From positions 46,909-110,908 of the forward strand of contig JALOAL010000010.1 of assembly GCA_023228825.1 (NCBI GenBank): DNA of 64,000 nt, given 5' to 3'. The stretch's first letter is position 1. The number at the start of each line of letters is the position of its first letter. A model generated the notes under the pieces. That model did no database searches. It had not been told where the DNA came from and saw only the letters and a list, made by a program, of their open reading frames with translations. Origin of the DNA: Dehalococcoidia bacterium. Its GTDB lineage: Bacteria > Chloroflexota > Dehalococcoidia > UBA2979. Shown here one piece after another: positions 8,085 through 17,096 of the stretch. The position numbers and the translations under genes are program-made.

Positions 8085-9674
8085 CTACGCCTCGAGGGCG
8101 CCCCAGCCTCCACCACCGGGCGTCTCCACGCGCACGCGGTCGCCTGGCTCCACCTGCAACTGTGCGCGTGCGCCCACGTCATGCCGGCTGCCGTCCGCGC
8201 GGATGAGGGTGTTCCGGCCCACCGAGCCCGGCGCGCCGCCCGCCACGCCCCACGGCCGCAACTCGCGGCGCTCGGTCACCAGCGTCACCGTGGCGCGGTC
8301 GTGGAAGAGATACTCGCGCACCAGGCCGTCCCCACCGGCATGCCGGCCTGCGCCGCCCGTGTGGGGCAGCAGCGCGTACGCCTCCACCGTGAAGGGGTAC
8401 GCCAGCGGCAGCGCCTCCACCGGGGTGTTCATGGTGTTGGTCATGTGCGTGTGCACACCGGAGCGCCCGGCGCGCAGCGGGCCGCCGCCCGCGCCGCCGG
8501 CGATCGTCTCGTAGTAGGCGTACGGGCGGCCTCGGGCCGAGTCGTAGCCGCCGATGGTGATGTTGTTCATGGTGCCCTGGGAGGCCGCCGGGATGCGTCC
8601 CGGGAGGGCCAGCGCCCACGCCCCGAGCGCGACGTCCGTGACCCGCTGGCTCGTCTCCACGTTGCCCGCGGACACGGCCCGAGGCGGCCCCGCGGCCACC
8701 AGGCTGCGGTCCGGCAGCGTGAAGCGCACGGGCCGGTAGCAACCCTCGTTCGCCGGCGCGTCCGGGCCGGCCAGGCAGCGCACGGTGTAGTAGCAGGCGG
8801 AGCGGGTGACCGCCGCCACCGCGTTCAGCGAGGCGGCGTCCGTCTCCGGCACGGTGCCCGTGAAGTCAAAGTGCACCTCCTCGCCCGCGACCGTCAGCGC
8901 CAGGCGGATCACGCCATCCGCGCCCCCGGCGCCGATCTCCAGGCGGTCCTCGAACTCGTAGCGGCCGTCTGGTACCTCCGCCAGCACCGCGCGGATCACC
9001 CGCTCGCCGTGGTCCAGGAGCGCGGCGAAGCGCGCGCGCAGGCCCTCCAGCCCGAAGCGTTCCGCCAGCGCCTCCACGCGACGCGCGCCCAGGGCCGTGG
9101 CCGCGAGTTGGGCGCGCAGGTCGCCTCGGCGCTCCTCCGGCGCGCGGGAGTTCCGCACGATGAGCGCGAAGGCGGCCTCGTTCAGGCGACCCGTCTCCAC
9201 AAGGCGGATCGGCGGGATGACGAGGCCCTCCTGTAGCAGTTCGGTGGCCACGGGCATGGAGCCCGGCGCCATCCCGCCCACGTCCGCGTGGTGCGCGCGC
9301 GTGGCGACGAAGGCGATCGGCTCCCCCTCCGCCGCGCCGGGGGCGAAGACGGGCGCGACGGTGGTGAGGTCCGGGAGGTGCGTGCCGCCTCGGAATGGGT
9401 CGTTCAGCACCAGGACGTCGCCGGGGTGGAAGGGGGCGAGTTCCATCACCTGGCGCACCGCTGCGGGCATTGCGCCCAGGTGTACGGGGATGTGCGCGGC
9501 CTGCGCCACCATCTGCCCGGCGGCGTCGAACACGCCGCACGAATGGTCACGCCGCTCCTTGATGTTGGGCGAGAAGGCCGTCCGGCCCAGCGCCTCGCCC
9601 ATCTCCTCCGCAACCGAGGACAGCGAGGCGTCCGCGATCGCCAGGTCAGAGGCGGACAGGTCCACGCTGGTCAT
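8085..9674 (-). CDS. hyuB: Hydantoinase B / oxoprolinase-type beta subunit
   Basis: 529 residues, full length for HyuB. Its ATG overlaps the hyuA stop codon (ATGA, 9671-9674), so the two are translationally coupled. Family blocks include ERRDHSCGVFDAAGQMVAQAAHIPVHLGAMP near the N-terminus, the DPFRGGTHLPDLTTVAPVF metal-site region, and a Gly-rich C-terminus (PGGGGWG). With HyuA it makes the ATP-dependent hydrolase of N-methylhydantoin, 5-oxoproline or related cyclic amides, or an acetone carboxylase-like enzyme. No third (gamma) subunit is present, which favours a hydantoinase/oxoprolinase over acetone carboxylase. It acts in the cytoplasm. Confidence 0.9.
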   Translation of the reverse strand: MTSVDLSASDLAIADASLSSVAEEMGEALGRTAFSPNIKERRDHSCGVFDAAGQMVAQAAHIPVHLGAMPAAVRQVMELAPFHPGDVLVLNDPFRGGTHLPDLTTVAPVFAPGAAEGEPIAFVATRAHHADVGGMAPGSMPVATELLQEGLVIPPIRLVETGRLNEAAFALIVRNSRAPEERRGDLRAQLAATALGARRVEALAERFGLEGLRARFAALLDHGERVIRAVLAEVPDGRYEFEDRLEIGAGGADGVIRLALTVAGEEVHFDFTGTVPETDAASLNAVAAVTRSACYYTVRCLAGPDAPANEGCYRPVRFTLPDRSLVAAGPPRAVSAGNVETSQRVTDVALGAWALALPGRIPAASQGTMNNITIGGYDSARGRPYAYYETIAGGAGGGPLRAGRSGVHTHMTNTMNTPVEALPLAYPFTVEAYALLPHTGGAGRHAGGDGLVREYLFHDRATVTLVTERRELRPWGVAGGAPGSVGRNTLIRADGSRHDVGARAQLQVEPGDRVRVETPGGGGWGALEA

Positions 9675-11650
9675 CGGCTGCGCTCCAGCACCAGGTTGCC
9701 GCCCGGGTCGCAGGTCGCCACCCAGCCGGGCTCGACGAGGGTGGTGGTGTCCAGTTGTGTGACGATCGCCGGGCCTGGCACTCGGTCGCCCGGCCGGAAG
9801 CCCTCGCGTGCGTAGACGGCGGCGCTCAGCGACCGCCCGTTCACGACCACCTCGGTCTGTGCGCTCGGTCGAGCGCCTGCGCCGGGTGGAGGGACCGGCA
9901 GCGGGTTGTGAGAGCGCACGCGGGCGACCGCGCGCACGTTCACCACCTCGATCGGCGCCTGGCGATCCGAGTGCGCGAAGCGCTGCTCGTGCAGCGCGTG
10001 GAACGCCTCCGCCGCGAGTGCGAGGTCGGAGGGCGACGTGACCTCGACTGTCAGTTCGTAGGACTGCCCGGCGTAGCGCAGGTCCAGGGCATGCGTGACC
10101 TCTGCGGCGGGGTCGTCCAGCGCCGCGCTCGCCTCGCCGGCGACGCCTCGAAGCGCGCGCCCAACCTCGGACAGCACGGACGCATCGAGGAGATCGAGGG
10201 GCAGGAGGACGCTGCGGGTGCGGGTGGCGGTGAGGTCGGCCTGCACGGCGCCCAGGGCGGCCAGCACGCCGGGCATGGCCGGCACGAGGATGCGAGGCAT
10301 CTCCAGCGCGTCCGCCAGCGCGCAGGCGTGCAGCGGCCCTGCGCCCCCGAACGGGACGAGGGTGAACTCGCGCGGGTCGTGGCCTCGCTGCACGGAGACC
10401 ACCCGCAGCGCGCGCTCCATGTTCGCCGTGGTCACGGCCACCACCGCTTCCGCGGCGCTCACCTCGTCCCGGAAGCCCTCCCGCAGTGGCGCGGCGGCCG
10501 TGCGGGCGCGTCCCACGTCCAGGGCCATCGACCCGCCGAGGAGCCCGGCTGCCCCGAGCCGGCCGAGTAGCGCCTGGGCGTCCGTGACCGTGAAGGCCTC
10601 GCCGGCGCCGTAGCAGGCGGGGCCTGGGTCAGCGCCGGCGGACTCCGGCCCCACGCGCAGCGCTCCGCCCATGTCGATGCGGGCGATGGAGCCGCCTCCC
10701 GCGCCCACCGTGTGGACGTCCACCACGGGGGTGCGCGCCGGGAAATCCCCCACCACCACGTCCGCCCGCGTGGGGACATGGCCGTCGCAGAGCGCAACGT
10801 CCGTGGAGGTGCCGCCCATGTCGAATGTGACGATCTGCTCGAACCCCGCCGCGCGCGCCACCTCGAACGCACCGAGCACGCCGGCGGAGGGGCCGGACAG
10901 CAGCGTGGTCACCGGCCGCCGCGAGGCGCGCTCCACGTCCGCAGCGCCGCCGTCGCTCTGCACCACGTGCAGCGTGCGCACGCCCCGCTCACGCAAGCCC
11001 TCGCCCAGGCGCGCCAGGTAGCGCGACATGACCGGGCCCACGTAGGAGTTGAGCGCCGTGGTGGCGGTGCGCTCCACCTCCCGGTATTCGGGCGACACCT
11101 CCGAGGAGAGCGAGAGGAAGACGTCGTGTCCACCCTCCGCCGCCGCCCGCGCGAAGCCCTGCTCCACCTCCGGATTGGCGTAGGCGAACAACAGCGACAC
11201 CGCCACCGCCTCCGCGCCCGCGGCCTCCGCCGCCGCCAGCAGCCGCGCCGCCTCCCCAGGCGCGAGGGCCGCCTCGATGCTGCCGTCCGGCCGGATGCGG
11301 GCGGAGCACTCGAAGCGGAGGTCCGGCGCGACGAGGGGCGCGGGCGTCTCCGGCTCCAGGTCGTAGATCGCGGGGCGCACCTGCCTGCCGATGGTGAGCA
11401 GGTCGCGGAAGCCGGCGGTGGTGATGAGGGCCGTGCGCGCGCCTCGACGTTGCAGGATCGCGTTCGTGGCCACCGTGGTGCCGTGCACGACCAGGCCCGG
11501 CGTCACCTTGAGCGCCTCGATGCCCTCGATGACGGCGCGGCCCGGGTCGTCAGGAGTGGAGGGGCGCTTGTGGATGCGGAAGGCGCCGTCCTGCCACAGG
11601 AGGAAGTCCGTGAACGTCCCGCCGACATCGACCCCCAGGAGTGTGCTCAC
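9671..11650 (-). CDS. hyuA: Hydantoinase A / oxoprolinase-type alpha subunit
   Basis: 659 residues from the GTG at 11650. That start is preferred because a TAGGAT box lies 7 nt before it, matching other apparently leaderless genes here; the ATG at 11659 sits directly against that box and has no usable ribosome site. It shows an ASKHA-type ATPase layout: GVDVGGTFTD at the start, then FDMGGTSTDVALCDG and GAGGGSIARID in the middle, and PFGGAGPLHACALA further on. The subunit provides ATP-driven activation of the cyclic amide for opening with HyuB. It is the first gene of a two-gene operon with hyuB. Confidence 0.9.
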   Translation of the reverse strand: MSTLLGVDVGGTFTDFLLWQDGAFRIHKRPSTPDDPGRAVIEGIEALKVTPGLVVHGTTVATNAILQRRGARTALITTAGFRDLLTIGRQVRPAIYDLEPETPAPLVAPDLRFECSARIRPDGSIEAALAPGEAARLLAAAEAAGAEAVAVSLLFAYANPEVEQGFARAAAEGGHDVFLSLSSEVSPEYREVERTATTALNSYVGPVMSRYLARLGEGLRERGVRTLHVVQSDGGAADVERASRRPVTTLLSGPSAGVLGAFEVARAAGFEQIVTFDMGGTSTDVALCDGHVPTRADVVVGDFPARTPVVDVHTVGAGGGSIARIDMGGALRVGPESAGADPGPACYGAGEAFTVTDAQALLGRLGAAGLLGGSMALDVGRARTAAAPLREGFRDEVSAAEAVVAVTTANMERALRVVSVQRGHDPREFTLVPFGGAGPLHACALADALEMPRILVPAMPGVLAALGAVQADLTATRTRSVLLPLDLLDASVLSEVGRALRGVAGEASAALDDPAAEVTHALDLRYAGQSYELTVEVTSPSDLALAAEAFHALHEQRFAHSDRQAPIEVVNVRAVARVRSHNPLPVPPPGAGARPSAQTEVVVNGRSLSAAVYAREGFRPGDRVPGPAIVTQLDTTTLVEPGWVATCDPGGNLVLERSR

Positions 11651-11657
11651 GCTCGGC

Positions 11658-11663
11658 ATCCTA
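11658..11663 (-). promoter_or_regulatory. TAGGAT -10 box before hyuA (probably leaderless)
   Basis: TAGGAT on the minus strand ends 7 nt before the GTG at 11650. There is no ribosome site with good spacing for either candidate start, and no good -35. This fits the TANNNT-N6/7-start pattern seen at rlmN, fmt, rarA and others in this window. Confidence 0.45.
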
Positions 11664-11858
11664 CCAGCGGGAACCCCGCTATCGAGTGCAGGCGGGCGAT
11701 GGGGCGCTGAAACGAAATTGTCAGGGCGCTGTGACGGGCGTGACCCCGCCACGATGCACCACCACGCAACGTGAGGACGGCGGCGCCGTGCCGGGAGGGC
11801 GGGCGTTGCCGGAGACGAATGACGATGGCGCCCTCCATCTCTACGAAGGGTTGACACC

Positions 11859-12371
11859 ATGGCACGAGCAGCAAAGGAAGTGGTGGTGGATGCGCCTCTG
11901 ACGGCCGTCTACAACCAGTGGACCCAGTTCGAGGAGTTCCCGGAGTTCATGGAAGGTGTGGTGGAGGTGCGGCAGTTGGACGACAAGCACCTGCACTGGC
12001 TCGCCGTCATCGGCGGCCGGGAGGCGGAGTGGGACGCCGAGATCCAGGAGCAGGTGCCGGACGAGCGAATCGTCTGGCGCGCCACCGAGGGCGACGGCAA
12101 CGCCGGCTGGGTGACCTTCGAGCGCGTCTCGGCAGAGCAGACGCGCGTGCACCTTGAGATGTCCTACGAGCCGGAGGGCATCCTCCAGAACGTCGCCGAC
12201 GCCCTCGGATTCGTGGACCGGCAGGTGGAGGGCGACCTGAAGCGCTTCAAGGCCTTTATCGAGGAGCGCGGTGGGATGGAGACCGGCGCGTGGCGTGGCG
12301 AGATCGAGAACCCGAAGGCGCCGGACGGCCACACGGAGGGGCAGGGCACCCAGCACGTGGACCGGCTGTAG
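11859..12371 (+). CDS. SRPBCC (START-like) family protein
   Basis: 170 residues with a GAAGGG ribosome site. The first ~145 residues are a polyketide cyclase/dehydrase-type SRPBCC fold: VVVDAPLTAVYNQWTQFEEFPEFMEGV, then RIVWRATEGDGNAGWVTFE, then the long C-terminal helix VEGDLKRFKAFIEERG. Such proteins form a hydrophobic cup that binds lipids or other small ligands, and members are often single genes without known substrate. The last 25 residues are polar and probably disordered. It is divergent from hyuA and followed by a hairpin terminator, so it is monocistronic. Confidence 0.8.
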   Translation: MARAAKEVVVDAPLTAVYNQWTQFEEFPEFMEGVVEVRQLDDKHLHWLAVIGGREAEWDAEIQEQVPDERIVWRATEGDGNAGWVTFERVSAEQTRVHLEMSYEPEGILQNVADALGFVDRQVEGDLKRFKAFIEERGGMETGAWRGEIENPKAPDGHTEGQGTQHVDRL

Positions 12372-12416
12372 CCGATCCCTCCAGCACCCTCCGGACTTCG
12401 AGGATCGTCCGGGCAC

Positions 12417-12438
12417 GGGGGACGCAACGGCGTCCCCC
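12417..12438 (+). terminator. Hairpin after the SRPBCC gene
   Basis: A 9-bp perfect stem (GGGGGACGC/GCGTCCCCC) with a 4-nt loop lies 45 bp after the stop codon. There is no clear U-tract. Confidence 0.5.
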
Positions 12439-12573
12439 GCATGCGTGCGGGGAGGTCGGATGGATTGATCGTGGTGGATGCCGTTGGTAGCGTTGACGTT
12501 CGCGTTCAGGCAGATCACCACGCCCGTGGCGATCCCTGCGCCGATCCATACTCGAGCCGAGCAGGGACACAAC

Positions 12574-13230
12574 ATGCCTGACACCTACCAGGTCCAGCCG
12601 CGCACCACGCTGGGCAAAGCCGTCAAGAAACTCCGCCGCGAGGGCGTGCTGCCCGCCTCGATCTACGGGCGTGGGCTGGACTCCGTGGCCGTGCAGTTGC
12701 CATACGTGGTGGGGCGCGACCTGATGAACAAGCACGGCTACAACCTGCTGGTGAACCTGGCGGTGGAGGGCGAAGAGAAGCCCCGCCCCGTCGTGGTGAA
12801 GCAGGTGGCGCAGGACCCGGTATCCCGCGCCCTGTGGCACATCGACTTCCTGCAGGTGGACCTGACCCGCAAGATCGCCGGCCCCGTGCCGATCGTCTTT
12901 GTCGGTGAGGCGCCCGCAGTGAAGGACCACCACGGCGTGCTCGTGATCCACTCGGACACCGTGGAGGTCGAGGCGCTGCCGGCGGACATGCCGGAGTCGC
13001 TGGAGATCTCCCTGGAGGTGCTGGAGGAACTGGACTCCTACCTCTACGCCGGGCAGATTCAGACCCCGCCGGGAGTGGAAGTGATCACGGACGCGGAGCA
13101 CCTGCTCGCCGCCATCACTCGCCCGCGCGTCCTCTCTGACGAGGACGGCGACGAGGTGGTCGAGGGCGAACAGGCCACCGAGGCCGCCGCCGAGGCTGCT
13201 GCAGACGGCGAGGCTCCCGAGGGGGATTAG
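12574..13230 (+). CDS. rplY: 50S ribosomal protein L25 (TL5/Ctc long form)
   Basis: 218 residues from the ATG at 12574, which has an AGGGA ribosome site; an upstream in-frame ATG has none. The N-terminal ~90 residues are the 5S-rRNA-binding L25 domain (LGKAVKKLRREGVLPASIYGRG, VVVKQVAQDPVSRALWHIDF). The C-terminal ~100 residues are the extra beta domain of the TL5/Ctc form (GVLVIHSDTVEVEALPADMPESLEISLE). The tail after residue 190 is Glu/Ala-rich, as in other long L25 proteins. It binds 5S rRNA in the central protuberance of the large subunit. Confidence 0.93.
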   Translation: MPDTYQVQPRTTLGKAVKKLRREGVLPASIYGRGLDSVAVQLPYVVGRDLMNKHGYNLLVNLAVEGEEKPRPVVVKQVAQDPVSRALWHIDFLQVDLTRKIAGPVPIVFVGEAPAVKDHHGVLVIHSDTVEVEALPADMPESLEISLEVLEELDSYLYAGQIQTPPGVEVITDAEHLLAAITRPRVLSDEDGDEVVEGEQATEAAAEAAADGEAPEGD

Positions 13231-13269
13231 TCGCCAGCGGTGCGTGCTACGGCAGGCCGCCCGTAAACG

Positions 13270-14421
13270 CTATGACAGGACTGTGAACGCCGCCCCACCC
13301 GGGGCGGCGTCTTCTTGTGCGGACCGCTCCCCGGACGCCAGCATCACGTCCGTGCGCAATTGGCCGCAGGCGGCCGCGATCTCCTGGCCACGCTCCACGC
13401 GCACGGTGGCATTGACGCCCTGCGCCTGGAGTTCGCGCTGGAACGCGCGCACGCGCTCCCGGCTCGGACGGCGGAGGCCGGCGCCCGCGGTGGGGTTGTA
13501 CGGGATGAGGTTCACGTGCGCCTGCACGCCGCGGATGCGCTCCGCCAGGCGGCGCGCTTGCTCCGGCTCGTCGTTCACGCGGTCTAGCAGGGCGTAGGCG
13601 AAGGTGACGCGCCGGCCGCGCTTGGCGATGTAGCCCCGAGACGCCTCCACCAGTTCGTCGATAGTGATGCCGCCCGCCGTGGGGATCAGCCGGCGGCGCA
13701 GGTCGTCGTCCGGTGCGTGCAGCGAGACGGTGAGGCCGATCTGGAAGCCCTCGTCACCCAGGCGGTCGATGGCCCGCACGAGGCCGACGGTGGAGACGGT
13801 GACGCCGCGCTGGCGCATGTTCATGCCGTCCGCGCTCACCATCCAGCGGATCGCCTGTACGGTGGCCGCGTAGTTCGCGAGCGGCTCGCCCATCCCCATG
13901 AACACCACGTTGGTCACGCGCCGCCGCCGCGCGAAGTGCAGCACCTGCGCCAGGATCTCCGAGGGCCGCAGGTTGCGCGTGAACCCCTGCTGGCCGGTGG
14001 CGCAGAACGTGCACCCCATGGCGCATCCCACCTGCGTGGAGACACAGACCGTGGTGCGCTCCGGGACGTGCTCGTCGTCGTCCCCGTCCTCCATGGCGGC
14101 GTCCCGGCCGTCCGAGGCGTAGTCCATGCGGACGGCCTCCACCGCGTCGCCGTTGGCGAGGTCCAGCAGCACCTTCGTGGTGGATCCGTCGTCGGCGCCC
14201 CGCTCCGTGATGACGGGGAGCGGGTCCAGCGTGAACGACTCCGCGAGCCGTGCCCGCAGTCTCGCGGAGAGGTTGGTCATGCCCTCGAAGTTGGTGACGT
14301 GCTGCCTCAGCACCCAGCGGGCGATCTGCTTTGCGTGGAAGCGCGGCTCACCCCACTCGGCGAGTTGCGCCTCGATCTGATCGAGGGAGAGGTCTAGCAG
14401 GTGAGGGAGCGGGGAAGTCAC
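13270..14421 (-). CDS. rlmN: Dual-specificity 23S rRNA/tRNA adenine-C2 methyltransferase
   Basis: 383 residues from a GTG at 14421, set by a TAGACT box 6 nt upstream. It is a radical-SAM enzyme with the CxxxCxxC cluster motif at C133, C137 and C140 (CAMGCTFC). The GMGEPLANY SAM-binding block and the C-terminal AACGQL motif with the catalytic cysteine are present. RlmN methylates C2 of A2503 in 23S rRNA and A37 of some tRNAs by a ping-pong mechanism. An acidic insert (MEDGDDDEH, around residues 110-118) is not in typical RlmN. The last ~25 codons overlap the hairpin that probably ends the convergent rplY transcript. Confidence 0.95.
   Translation of the reverse strand: MTSPLPHLLDLSLDQIEAQLAEWGEPRFHAKQIARWVLRQHVTNFEGMTNLSARLRARLAESFTLDPLPVITERGADDGSTTKVLLDLANGDAVEAVRMDYASDGRDAAMEDGDDDEHVPERTTVCVSTQVGCAMGCTFCATGQQGFTRNLRPSEILAQVLHFARRRRVTNVVFMGMGEPLANYAATVQAIRWMVSADGMNMRQRGVTVSTVGLVRAIDRLGDEGFQIGLTVSLHAPDDDLRRRLIPTAGGITIDELVEASRGYIAKRGRRVTFAYALLDRVNDEPEQARRLAERIRGVQAHVNLIPYNPTAGAGLRRPSRERVRAFQRELQAQGVNATVRVERGQEIAAACGQLRTDVMLASGERSAQEDAAPGGAAFTVLS
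13287..13310 (+). terminator. Terminator of rplY, inside the end of rlmN
   Basis: A perfect 10-bp stem (ACGCCGCCCC/GGGGCGGCGT) with an ACCC loop is followed on the plus strand by CTTCTTGT, the nearest thing to a U-tract seen in this window. It lies 56 bp after the rplY stop and within the last codons of the convergent rlmN gene. Confidence 0.65.
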
Positions 14422-14427
14422 CCCACC

Positions 14428-14433
14428 AGTCTA
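14428..14433 (-). promoter_or_regulatory. TAGACT -10 box of rlmN (leaderless)
   Basis: The TAGACT hexamer on the minus strand ends 6 nt before the GTG start of rlmN, which places the expected transcription start at the start codon. Confidence 0.55.
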
Positions 14434-14481
14434 CCGCGCGCTACGGCCTACCCGCGCAGTCGCACGGCCCCAGCAGCGCCC

Positions 14482-15450
14482 TCACGCACCCAGCCTCGCG
14501 CCGATGAACTCGCGGTCGCCGTTGAGGTACGCCTCGATCGGTGTGGGGCGCTTGCCGGGGCGCTGCACCTCCAGGAGCGCGAGCGAGCCGCGTCCGCAGG
14601 CCACCACGGCGCGGACGGTGCGCCCGGGGTACGTCGAGCCCAGATCGCGGCCGTCGCCGGCGACCACCGTGCCCGGAGGGCCATCGACGGCCTCGTCCAG
14701 CGGCCAGGCGGCGTGGATCGAGAGCGGTTCGCCTCGGTAGGTCGTGGTGGCCAGGGGCCAGGGGTGGAAGGCCCGCACGCGCCGCCAGATGTCCGGGGCG
14801 TCAGAGTCCCAGTCCAGTACGCCGTCCGCGCGCGACAACTTCGGCGCGTAGGTTGCCTGCGAGGCGTCCTGCGACTGCTCCTCGACCTCCCCGGCGACCC
14901 AGCGAGGCAGTACGTCCGCCAGGAGGGCCGCGCCCAACTGCGCGATGCGGTCGGTGAGGACGCCCGCAGTGTCCAGCGGGCCGATTGGCGTCTCCACCTG
15001 CGCGACGACCGGCCCCGCGTCCACCTCCCGCACCACGCGCATGATGGTGGCGCCCGTCATTTCGTCCCCGCCCAGGATGGCGCTCGCCACCGGGGAAGCG
15101 CCTCGATGCCTGGGCAGCAGCGAGGCGTGCACGTTCAGCACGCGATGAGGGAAGGACTCCAGCAGGTGGTTGGGCAGGATGTGCCCGGAAGCCGCCACGA
15201 CGCCTACGTCCGGCCGCAGTGCGGCCAGCCCCTCCGTGGTGTCTCGGCGCACCTTCTCCGGTTGCAAGATGACCTCCACGCCCGCCTCGAGCGCCGCGGC
15301 CTTCACCGCCGTGACCTGCGGAGCGCCGGAGCGACCGCGGGGACGGTCGGGCTGCGTGACCACCGCCACCACCTCAGCGCCCGGCAGCGCGAGACACGCG
15401 CGCAGGCTGGGCACGGCGTAGTCCGGGGAGCCGAAGAAGACGATGCGCAT
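14482..15450 (-). CDS. fmt: Methionyl-tRNA formyltransferase
   Basis: 322 residues, full length. The N-terminal Rossmann formyltransferase domain begins MRIVFFGSPDYAVPSL, has the catalytic Asn/His in NVHASLLPRHRGASP, and an acidic catalytic residue in VREVDAGPV. The C-terminal tRNA-binding beta-barrel starts near residue 200 (YAPKLSRADGVLDW). It formylates initiator Met-tRNA with 10-formyl-THF. It lies directly upstream of rlmN with a 60-bp gap and has its own TAGACT box 7 nt before the ATG. No def (peptide deformylase) gene is adjacent. Confidence 0.95.
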   Translation of the reverse strand: MRIVFFGSPDYAVPSLRACLALPGAEVVAVVTQPDRPRGRSGAPQVTAVKAAALEAGVEVILQPEKVRRDTTEGLAALRPDVGVVAASGHILPNHLLESFPHRVLNVHASLLPRHRGASPVASAILGGDEMTGATIMRVVREVDAGPVVAQVETPIGPLDTAGVLTDRIAQLGAALLADVLPRWVAGEVEEQSQDASQATYAPKLSRADGVLDWDSDAPDIWRRVRAFHPWPLATTTYRGEPLSIHAAWPLDEAVDGPPGTVVAGDGRDLGSTYPGRTVRAVVACGRGSLALLEVQRPGKRPTPIEAYLNGDREFIGARLGA

Positions 15451-15457
15451 GCGCTCC

Positions 15458-15463
15458 AGTCTA
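15458..15463 (-). promoter_or_regulatory. TAGACT -10 box of fmt (leaderless)
   Basis: TAGACT on the minus strand ends 7 nt before the fmt ATG. A GGAG lies in between but only 3 nt from the ATG, too close to act as a normal ribosome site. Confidence 0.5.
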
Positions 15464-15476
15464 CGGGGGGAGGGGG

Positions 15477-17078
15477 TTACGGCAGCCGCCAGCGGTGGAC
15501 GTCGTCCAGCCGGTTCGCGGCCGTGGACAGCAGCCGCGGTTCCAGGCCGGCCATGCGTTCCGGGTGCAGGTAGACGCGCTGGGGGTACGCGACCACGCGA
15601 CTGGCCCCGAGCGCCTCGAAGCGGTCCAGGAACAGCGCGTACAAATCGCTCCGCTCCGCCATGTCCATGGTCGTGCGGGCGGCCTCGAGGAGAGCGTCCG
15701 CCTCCGGGTCCGAGAACCAGGCGACATTACCCGCGCCACCCTGCGAGGTGTGCCAGCCGGCGTATGGATCGGGGTCTGCGGCGGCGTCCCAGCCGAAGAG
15801 CGCCAGGTCATAGTTCCCGGGCCGAAGGTACTCTCCGATCACCCGTTGGGAGGGCGCTCCCACGACTTCCACGGTGACGCCCTGCTCAGCCAGTTGGTCG
15901 GCGATCGCCTGGGCAAGCGCGAGGCGGTCGGGCTCGCCGTTGGTGACCAGTTCCAGGTGGAGCGGCAGGCCGTCGCGCGCCCTCAGCCCGTCCGCGCCCA
16001 GGGGCCACTGCGCGGCGGCCCAGAGGGCATCGAGGTCGACGTCCGGGGGCTCGGGGGCGCCGCCGTCCGGTGGGAGGGCCCAGGAGCCGGGGAAGACGAC
16101 GCCCTGGCCCGGGATCGCCTGTTGGCCAGCCTCCTCGAGCGCCTCGGCCGGCCGGATGGACGCCGCCAGCGCACGGCGGAGGTCCGCGGCGCGCAGTGGG
16201 TCCCGGTCGTTGTTGATGTAGAGCACGGTGTAGGAGTCGCCGTGGAGCGGCAGCGCCTCCAGTCCCGTGTCCGCCACGAGCGAGGCCACCTCCTCCTCCC
16301 GGGTGGCCGCGGGCAGCAGGCCGCCGTCCGCCTCGCCCGAGCGGAGCAGGGCCGCCTGCGCCTGCGCATCGGCTGCGAAGCGGAGTTCCAGGCGCGTGAT
16401 GGCGGGCGTGCCCAGGACGTAGGAGGTGTTGTGCTCCAGGACCGCGCGGTCGCCTCGGAGCGCGGTCAGGCGGTAGGGGCCGGTGCCCACCGGGGCGCGG
16501 TCGAACGGGGCCGTCTCGAACGAGCCGGGGGTGGCCATCTGGTCGCGCAGGTGCTCCGGCAGGATGCCCACGGACGCGCGCACCAGGAAGTCCGCAGCCG
16601 GTTCGGGGAGTCGCATCATGACGGTCAGGGAGTCCGCAACGAAGACCTGCACGTCCCGCCACTCCGTGGCCAGCGCCTGGGAGCCCTGGAACGTCTCGGC
16701 CTGGATGCGTTCAATCGTGAAGGCCACGTCCTCAGCGTCGAAGGCGGCGCCATCGTGCCAGGTGACGGTGGTGCGGAGGTGGAAGGTGAAGGTGAGGCCG
16801 TCCGGGGTGACCTCCCAGCGTTCGGCCAGTTCCGGCTCCGGCGTGCCGTCCGCCCGGAGGCGCATGAGCCCGCCGAAGACGAGCGAGGCGAGGTCACGCT
16901 CCGCGTCCGTGGTGTGCGCCGCCAGCGGGTCCACGCGGTCCGCGCGCCCCAGCGTGGCCTCCACGTAGGAGCGGTCAGCCGGCTGCGCGGACCCGCCCGC
17001 CCGCAGCCAGCCCAGGGCGATGAGGATCACCCCGGCCAGGAGCAGGACGGTCAGCGGGCCCCGGCGCACGGTAGGCAT
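15477..17078 (-). CDS. ABC transporter family 5 (oligopeptide) substrate-binding protein
   Basis: 533 residues with an N-terminal membrane anchor (residues 9-24, VLLLAGVILIALGWL) and no clear lipobox. The SBP_bac_5 signature is clear: PLAAHTTDAERDLASLVFGGLMR, then PELAERWEVTPDGLTFTFHLR with WHDGAAFDAEDVAFT, and FGWDAAADPDPYAGWHT in the C-terminal lobe. It captures peptides, or nickel and other small solutes, outside the membrane for a Dpp/Opp-type importer. No permease or ATPase gene is adjacent, so it is an orphan binding protein. It lies just upstream of fmt (26-bp gap) and downstream of secG. Confidence 0.88.
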   Translation of the reverse strand: MPTVRRGPLTVLLLAGVILIALGWLRAGGSAQPADRSYVEATLGRADRVDPLAAHTTDAERDLASLVFGGLMRLRADGTPEPELAERWEVTPDGLTFTFHLRTTVTWHDGAAFDAEDVAFTIERIQAETFQGSQALATEWRDVQVFVADSLTVMMRLPEPAADFLVRASVGILPEHLRDQMATPGSFETAPFDRAPVGTGPYRLTALRGDRAVLEHNTSYVLGTPAITRLELRFAADAQAQAALLRSGEADGGLLPAATREEEVASLVADTGLEALPLHGDSYTVLYINNDRDPLRAADLRRALAASIRPAEALEEAGQQAIPGQGVVFPGSWALPPDGGAPEPPDVDLDALWAAAQWPLGADGLRARDGLPLHLELVTNGEPDRLALAQAIADQLAEQGVTVEVVGAPSQRVIGEYLRPGNYDLALFGWDAAADPDPYAGWHTSQGGAGNVAWFSDPEADALLEAARTTMDMAERSDLYALFLDRFEALGASRVVAYPQRVYLHPERMAGLEPRLLSTAANRLDDVHRWRLP

Positions 17079-17096
17079 CGCGAACGCGTGCGCCCG

